This document shows, in pieces, positions 33,962-39,194 of a stretch of 39,194 bases of DNA. Under the pieces are notes generated by a model. It worked only from the letters and a program-made list of their open reading frames with translations. It was not told the DNA's origin and ran no database searches. Every line of letters starts with the position of its first letter. Positions within the stretch are counted from its first letter, which is position 1. This stretch comes from Bacteroidota bacterium (GTDB lineage: Bacteria; Bacteroidota; Bacteroidia; Bacteroidales; F082). Position numbers and translations under genes: made by a program. The stretch covers positions 1-39,194 of the forward strand of contig QMPA01000006.1 in NCBI GenBank assembly GCA_003650365.1. Reading direction: 5' to 3'.

Positions 33962-35617
33962 TTATCTAATTTCAAGGTTAATTGGGTTCAGCACCCTGGT
34001 AGTTCCATCAGGTCCTTTTGCTTGAATATTCTCAAAAAAGAACTTTTGCTTTCTTTTTCCGCTTTTAATAATACTGTTTATTTCACCAGTAAATCTGTTT
34101 CCACGGACGTTCTTCGGCAACCAGTCACCATTTACGATGGTAGCAAATGTGTATGAAGTAACTTCAAAATAAAGGTCAAATTCAAAATCTTTCATATTTG
34201 GAATAATCGCTGCTGCTGCAAGCAAAGTATTTTTATCCATTTGACCACCAGTTTGGCCGGCAATTTCAGCAGTTGGATCAGGTACACGTTTAATCCTGAA
34301 CTCTTTTTTACCAAGTGAAAGGTCTTTGTCACCAACCTTTGCACTAGCACTGATATAGACTTTACTTACTCCTTTAGGCTTTTTGTTGATCCGAACAACC
34401 CAGTCTCCATCTTTGCCTTTTTTAAGTGTTCCCACATCAATTGAGGACTTAATACTTTCATCTGCCAATCCAGGAGATGAGATAGCTACGGGATTATCAA
34501 CGCCAATGTAGAATACGTTCATTTTCAGTGGGGCAACAATTAATGCTGGTGGTGCGACAATATATCCTCCAGAAAAAGGATAACTTACTGTTTGATTTGT
34601 CGCAGGGTCAATCATTTCAATCTGACCAGCATATTTTTGTGGTCCTTCTTTATTTGCAGGAAATTCCAATTTAACAACGCCCGCTTCTCCGGTGATTAAT
34701 TTGGCACGACCAATATTTTTATCTGTTAATTTATCGGCACCATTTAATACACGCACATCTGGTTTACTTTTTGAATCGAAAGCAGCAACAAGAATTTCAG
34801 CTTCGTATTTTTCACCTTTTAGTACGTATGTACTTCTTGGGATAACTCTTGCTGAAACGTTATCAAATTTATAGTCTTTCTCAGAAACAGAACCATACAG
34901 ATAGTTAATCGCATTGTACTCAGCAGATTTTACTTCTCCAATAATTTTATTTAATATTGTAACATCAGCTGCAAGAATAGTGCGGTAAAAATTATGTTGC
35001 TCCCAATTTTGCTTCTGACCATCAGCATCTCTGTAGGTATGCCCCTCTTCATTAGTAAACAAACCAATCTTTGTATCAGTTTCAGGAAGGTTCATTGTGG
35101 TTAAAACTGTCCCACGGAAACTTTTCATACGCGCGCTCAATTCATAAGCTTCACCTTTATTATTAGGTCGTACAAGATAGTTTGTTGTTGCATTGTATTT
35201 ATCCTTGGTTTCAACCTCCGACAACATCAACATACTTGCAGGTTTGCCATTTATAATTGTATCTTTATAAAACAGCGCTTTAACTTCTGCATCTGTTTTT
35301 CGTTCCGATACTTTTACCAATTCAAATTTTAACTGATCAATGTAGGCAATCAAATCGTTTGATTGTGTTCTGATAGTTTGCGCTTTCTGCCAATAAGGTT
35401 CAACCTTGTCTTTGTTCATTTTGTACTGTTGATCGAACTTGGCATACCTTCCTTCAATTCTTGCTGAAAGGCTTTCGTTGGTACTTTCCATAGATTCGTT
35501 TACAACAAGGAAAGCTTCAAGTATTTCTTTAGAAACGTTCAATGCGAGCAGTGCCGTTAGTACAAGGTACATCATGGCGATCATTTTCTGTCGCGGGGTT
35601 TCTTTATATCCGGCCAT
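33962..35617 (-). CDS. gldM: T9SS motor stator protein GldM/PorM
   Basis: The 551-residue protein starts MAGYKETPRQKMIAMMYLVL: one N-terminal membrane helix (~12-28) preceded by Arg9, then ALNVSKEILEAFLVVNESM and a long periplasmic region of four successive domains. GldM pairs with GldL in the inner membrane, and the complex converts proton-motive force into movement that drives secretion or gliding. The periplasmic arm reaches the GldK/GldN rings. The protein is slightly longer than the ~515-residue homologues. It lies 51 bases after gldL and 17 bases before gldN, indicating one transcript. The conserved tail GTTRVLNPINLEIR is present. Confidence 0.97.
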   Translation of the reverse strand: MAGYKETPRQKMIAMMYLVLTALLALNVSKEILEAFLVVNESMESTNESLSARIEGRYAKFDQQYKMNKDKVEPYWQKAQTIRTQSNDLIAYIDQLKFELVKVSERKTDAEVKALFYKDTIINGKPASMLMLSEVETKDKYNATTNYLVRPNNKGEAYELSARMKSFRGTVLTTMNLPETDTKIGLFTNEEGHTYRDADGQKQNWEQHNFYRTILAADVTILNKIIGEVKSAEYNAINYLYGSVSEKDYKFDNVSARVIPRSTYVLKGEKYEAEILVAAFDSKSKPDVRVLNGADKLTDKNIGRAKLITGEAGVVKLEFPANKEGPQKYAGQIEMIDPATNQTVSYPFSGGYIVAPPALIVAPLKMNVFYIGVDNPVAISSPGLADESIKSSIDVGTLKKGKDGDWVVRINKKPKGVSKVYISASAKVGDKDLSLGKKEFRIKRVPDPTAEIAGQTGGQMDKNTLLAAAAIIPNMKDFEFDLYFEVTSYTFATIVNGDWLPKNVRGNRFTGEINSIIKSGKRKQKFFFENIQAKGPDGTTRVLNPINLEIR

Positions 35618-35668
35618 TTTTTTATCGTTTTAGTTTATGGAATAATTTGATAAATCAAAAAATCTGAA

Positions 35669-36670
35669 TTAGCCATTAATATTCATGGCTGTAAGCATGT
35701 TGCCATAAACTTTGTTCAACGATGTCATACGGTTTGTTAAGGTGGCCATTTGATCTGTAAACTCTGTTGTTGAAGCTGTTGAAGCCTCAAGCCTGTCAAG
35801 GAATGCTCCCATTGCTGCTGGTAATTTATCAGTCGATTCAACGGCTTTATTGGTTCCTTGTAATTGAATTTCGTAAATAGTATTTAGAGCAGCCAGATTT
35901 TCTGAAATCCTGCGTAATTGCTCATTATAAGCATCGCCTTCTACAGCTGTAAAATCAAGGGCAGCAACCGATTTACTCAATATTTCAGAAGATTTGGCAT
36001 AACTTTCAGCAAGACTATTTGCTGAGGAAGTTGCCTCCTTTACTGAACTTGAAAACTCTTCAGTAGTATCCAAATCAGATTTTAAAATATCAGCAGCCTC
36101 AAGATAAGCATTTGACAATGATTTGGCGCCATCAGCAACATTTGAAAGGCTTTCGCCATAGCTACTAGTAGCGTCAAGGTCTTTTGATACAATATCACCA
36201 AATTCTTTTGCTGAAACGGCAGCAGTTTGCAGATTACTGGTAAAGTCGTTGGTGGCAGTAGCAGCATCAGACAAATCAGCTAGTTTTACAACATTATCTG
36301 ACATTTTTTCCAGTCCGTCACCTAACCTGCCAATGGTCTCGTTATCAATCTGCGCTTTTTCGAGCATTTCGTCAAGGCGTTGAGTAGGTGATTTTCTTTC
36401 GTTTAAGTCAGTTCCTTTTACACCATGATACATACCACCAAGTTCAGGATAAACCAAACTCCAATCAGGTTCAACGTGGGGTGGCTCCCATGCAGAGAAG
36501 AAGAAAATAAATGCTTCGGTACCTAAACCAATAATCAGCATAATGTCGGCACCTGGATAGTGGTTAATTTTAAACAACGCACCAATCAATACTACTGATG
36601 CACCCAGACCATATACTTTGGCCATAAAATTTCTGTAACGTCTTGTTCTGGTAAAACTTAATAATGCCAT
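35669..36670 (-). CDS. gldL: T9SS motor protein GldL/PorL
   Basis: The 333-residue protein has two membrane helices, ~17-33 and ~43-60, in YGLGASVVLIGALFKINHYPG and IMLIIGLGTEAFIFFFSAWEPP (cores quoted). Glu52 in helix 2 corresponds to the conserved Glu needed for proton-driven rotation in GldL, and Lys34 and His37 flank the short periplasmic loop. The remaining ~270 residues form a long, Ser/Ala/Asp-rich, coiled-coil-like cytoplasmic domain. This makes it the long PorL type (~300 residues in Porphyromonas) rather than the ~215-residue flavobacterial form. It is encoded between gldK (34 bases) and gldM (51 bases). Confidence 0.96.
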   Translation of the reverse strand: MALLSFTRTRRYRNFMAKVYGLGASVVLIGALFKINHYPGADIMLIIGLGTEAFIFFFSAWEPPHVEPDWSLVYPELGGMYHGVKGTDLNERKSPTQRLDEMLEKAQIDNETIGRLGDGLEKMSDNVVKLADLSDAATATNDFTSNLQTAAVSAKEFGDIVSKDLDATSSYGESLSNVADGAKSLSNAYLEAADILKSDLDTTEEFSSSVKEATSSANSLAESYAKSSEILSKSVAALDFTAVEGDAYNEQLRRISENLAALNTIYEIQLQGTNKAVESTDKLPAAMGAFLDRLEASTASTTEFTDQMATLTNRMTSLNKVYGNMLTAMNING

Positions 36671-36704
36671 GATAAATTATTTGTTAATTTAAATTTGGTT
36701 GATA

Positions 36705-38075
36705 CTAATTATAAACGCGTGATGCTTTGTTTGGGTTATCGCCTTTGTTACGACCTAAATATGGTTGAATGGTTCTAAACCCAATATAAGATTTTGCTGT
36801 GTCTTCGTATTCGTAAGCCCGTGTGGTAACCTGCAAATAATGTGCAATGTCTTTCCAGGAACCTCCTCTTATCACTTTTCTTTTCATTACCGGAGGATCA
36901 TCCTCTTTGGCACTGTAGGTGTAATTTGGATTCATATCCCAGGTAAAGTTATAGGAAGAAGGATCAAACGCACTGCTTGTCCATTCCGAAACATTGCCTG
37001 CCATATCGTACAAACCCCAATCGTTAGAAGGATAATGTGCTACAATTAAAGTGCGAATTCCACCATCGGCAAGGTAATTACCCCGAAGTGGTTTAAAGTT
37101 GGCAAGAAAACATCCTTTTTCATTCCTTGTATATGGTCCGCCCCAGGGATATGGGTTAAGTGCATAACCACCACGGGCTGCCCATTCCCATTCTGCTTCT
37201 GTTGGCAAACGAAACTCAGAAAGAGCAACTTGACCTTTCTGGGAGCTTAAGTGGCTATTCAGAAACTCTGTTCTCCAAACGCAAAATGCCCTGGCTTGTT
37301 TCCAGTTTACACCAACAACTGGGTAATGGTCATAAGCTGGATGCCAAAAATATTTTTCAGTAAGTGGATCGTTAAATGAATAGGTGTAATCATGTATCCA
37401 GGCCAATGTATCTGGATAAACACCAATGGTTTCGTTTCGAACATAAACTGAACGATCGCGTAAACCTTGTGGTCGGTTTGCAAGACCCGCATCACGATAA
37501 TCGCCAGCTTCTGAAAAATCTTTCTGAGCAGCAGCATGAAGGTCTACCCAGTAATAGGAGTACATTAGCTTACGTGTGTCAATTTCTTTCCGGCGAAAAT
37601 ACCTTTCGTTTTCAGGAAGGTACATCTCTTCTAACTGATCGCGCACATCCTGATCTTCACTGTTCCAATCAATATCGTTATCCCAGTTTAAATAAGGTGG
37701 GTCGTAAACTTCACCTGTTTTTTCGTTTTCTTCAACCAAAAATTCTTCCGGGTTCACGTCACCAAGCATTCTTCTGGCAATTGAATCTCTAACCCAAAAT
37801 ACAAATTGTCTGTATTCATCATTGGTAATTTCCGTTTCATCCATAAAAAATGCAGAAACAGAAATTGTTTTCGGTTGCACGAGGTAACTGTTAGTAATAT
37901 CTTCATCAGCTGCACCCATGGTATAACTTCCCTGCGGAATAAAAACCATTCCATAAGGATCAGGTTGATAAAATGGTTTGGATTTTTTTCGTGTTCCAAC
38001 CAATTCACCATTACCTGAATTGGAGCAACTAGCCAAAAAGCCAACAACAGACAAATATAATATGAGTCTTTTCAT
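36705..38075 (-). CDS. gldK: T9SS ring lipoprotein GldK/PorK
   Basis: The 456-residue lipoprotein has signal peptide and lipobox FLASC (Cys17). A formylglycine-generating-enzyme-like (SUMF1) fold then occupies ~40-440: GMVFIPQGSYTMGAADED, DETEITNDEYRQFV, RLPTEAEWEWAARGG, WPWGG-type PYPWGGPYTRN, GNVSEWTSSAF and RGGSWKD. The family fold is kept, but this clade works as a structural ring component with GldN rather than as an oxidase. It precedes gldL and follows porP. A -7 box 56 bases upstream of the start suggests that gldKLMN can be transcribed separately from porP. Confidence 0.96.
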   Translation of the reverse strand: MKRLILYLSVVGFLASCSNSGNGELVGTRKKSKPFYQPDPYGMVFIPQGSYTMGAADEDITNSYLVQPKTISVSAFFMDETEITNDEYRQFVFWVRDSIARRMLGDVNPEEFLVEENEKTGEVYDPPYLNWDNDIDWNSEDQDVRDQLEEMYLPENERYFRRKEIDTRKLMYSYYWVDLHAAAQKDFSEAGDYRDAGLANRPQGLRDRSVYVRNETIGVYPDTLAWIHDYTYSFNDPLTEKYFWHPAYDHYPVVGVNWKQARAFCVWRTEFLNSHLSSQKGQVALSEFRLPTEAEWEWAARGGYALNPYPWGGPYTRNEKGCFLANFKPLRGNYLADGGIRTLIVAHYPSNDWGLYDMAGNVSEWTSSAFDPSSYNFTWDMNPNYTYSAKEDDPPVMKRKVIRGGSWKDIAHYLQVTTRAYEYEDTAKSYIGFRTIQPYLGRNKGDNPNKASRVYN

Positions 38076-38130
38076 CTCTAAAGTTTTGATTTATTGCGTT
38101 TAATCTTATTTTTCTTTGATTTTGGAGCAC

Positions 38131-38138
38131 CAAAAGTA
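38131..38138 (-). promoter_or_regulatory. Promoter -7 box TACTTTTG before gldK
   Basis: This is an exact TAnnTTTG match on the minus strand in the 110-base porP-gldK gap. No good -33 element and no terminator for porP were seen, so read-through from porP remains likely. Confidence 0.4.
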
Positions 38139-38185
38139 TAAAAATATACTGATTCGAGCCATTTAAAATGATAATAAATTACGCA

Positions 38186-39151
38186 TTATAAATAACGTGT
38201 ATTCTTATAACTTGTTTTTGATCGGTCGCCTTTTATTTTAAAACAATAGCCTAAACTTACTTCATGACTACCGGGTATACTATATCCCATCATGTTTATG
38301 TCGTAGGCATAACCAATTCTGAAGTCCTTAAAACTGACCCCTACTATTACACCAATCGATTCAAAATCTCCCAAACGACCATTTAGCCCACCCCAAAATC
38401 GACTATTGTAGGTAACGATTGCAGAAAGATTATATTGTGTTGACGCTATGTCGCTAATAACCATTAATGAAGGTTCTATTTCAAAAATTGGATTATTTAA
38501 TACAAAGTTATAGCCCGCATTCACAACAAATGTCCTGTCGTTCTTCATGCCTGCATCCGTACCACTAGGATCAAGTTTTTTATAGTTAGACTCAAGGATG
38601 TTATTGACTGCAAAGCCAAAATAATATCTTCCCGGATTCATCAGAAACAAGCCAAAATTAACATCGGCCCGCATATCGCCTTGTTCAGAAGTAACCAAAG
38701 CCGGGTCTCCACCAACAACCGGATCAAATATTGAACCATCCAGACTCTTATTAATCAGGTTAACCCCTGCACCTATTCCGAGCGTTCCAAAAGCTAAGTT
38801 AGCATGAAAGGAATAAGACAATTGTAGTCCTACATCTTTCAACAAACCACCAGTTACATCCTGAGTGATGGAACCGCCCACACCTCCGTGTAAAACTTTA
38901 ACCGGAGAATCGACAGTAATTAAAAAAGTTTGGGGGCTCACATCATCACCACGCTGCGTATCGGAAAACCCAGCCCATTGCTGCCGCATCAAACCGTTTA
39001 TACAAATGCCTTCTCGCATACCCGCATAGGCCGGATTTGAATACATTATGGTACTTTGATACTGTGTAAAACCTGGCATCTGCTGTGCAGACACACTAAG
39101 AGTTATCAAACTACCAATAATCAATAATATGTACTGTAATCGAATTTTCAC
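38186..39151 (-). CDS. porP: T9SS outer-membrane protein PorP/SprF
   Basis: The 321-residue protein begins with a GTG (MKIRLQYILLIIGSLITLSVSAQ, a signal peptide) and shows the family signature PGFTQYQSTIMYSNPAYAGMREGICINGLMRQQWAGF, quoted by its core YSNPAYAG and RQQWAGF. A 14-strand-type beta-barrel follows (GGVGGSITQD, FGFAVNNILES, FRIGYAYDINMM, HEVSLGYCFKI). PorP/SprF members anchor or present T9SS cargo and can couple type B sorted substrates. Its place upstream of gldKLMN matches the porPKLMN order of Porphyromonas. No ATG near 39151 competes with the GTG. The 43 bases beyond the start, up to the window edge, are A/T-rich, and no clear promoter was recognised there. Confidence 0.94.
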   Translation of the reverse strand: MKIRLQYILLIIGSLITLSVSAQQMPGFTQYQSTIMYSNPAYAGMREGICINGLMRQQWAGFSDTQRGDDVSPQTFLITVDSPVKVLHGGVGGSITQDVTGGLLKDVGLQLSYSFHANLAFGTLGIGAGVNLINKSLDGSIFDPVVGGDPALVTSEQGDMRADVNFGLFLMNPGRYYFGFAVNNILESNYKKLDPSGTDAGMKNDRTFVVNAGYNFVLNNPIFEIEPSLMVISDIASTQYNLSAIVTYNSRFWGGLNGRLGDFESIGVIVGVSFKDFRIGYAYDINMMGYSIPGSHEVSLGYCFKIKGDRSKTSYKNTRYL

Positions 39152-39194
39152 GCGCTAAATAAATATAGGCTAAAATAAAACTTTTATCACAAAT

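Overview
The window is a chromosomal segment of a Bacteroidota bacterium, probably a free-living or marine relative of the Bacteroidales/Marinilabiliales. The evidence is a complete porP-gldK-gldL-gldM-gldN set for the type IX secretion system (T9SS), five proteins with T9SS C-terminal sorting domains, promoters of the TAnnTTTG type, no obvious Shine-Dalgarno sequences, and family-specific genes such as DUF4270 and DUF4468. No phage, IS element, CRISPR array, rRNA or tRNA was recognised, and no gene-free stretch exceeds 300 bases.

Layout. 1-11147 (+ strand): the 3' end of an EgtD-like methyltransferase, a MITE-like intergenic repeat, a DUF2721 membrane protein, two tandemly duplicated giant secreted Asp-box proteins, a secreted thioredoxin-like Omp28 protein and ornithine aminotransferase. 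The three secreted genes each have a promoter-like box and a strong terminator. 11247-16741 (- strand): an ECF sigma factor, a membrane protein joining an anti-sigma-like N-terminus to an outer-membrane barrel, and a T9SS-exported PKD protein form one operon; a small heme-binding protein, a class I methyltransferase and a minimal T9SS cargo lie on its upstream side. 16948-21058 (+): a one-domain glycogen synthase-like protein, an overlapping DUF4270 lipoprotein, and glmS. 21091-39151 (-): class II HMG-CoA reductase with a DUF4468 protein; groES-groEL; an envelope operon (sigma-54 activator, lptE, a tetratricopeptide-like protein, secG); pheT; recG; and the T9SS core genes.

How it fits together. 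The T9SS genes at the right end encode the motor, ring and outer-membrane parts that would export the five cargo proteins at the left. LptE, SecG, GlmS and the sigma-54 activator also serve envelope biogenesis. The most interesting unit is the three-gene operon at 11247-14729. Its middle protein appears to reach from the cytoplasm to the outer membrane, so it could pass envelope status directly to the sigma factor, and the operon adds a T9SS-exported surface protein as a third component.
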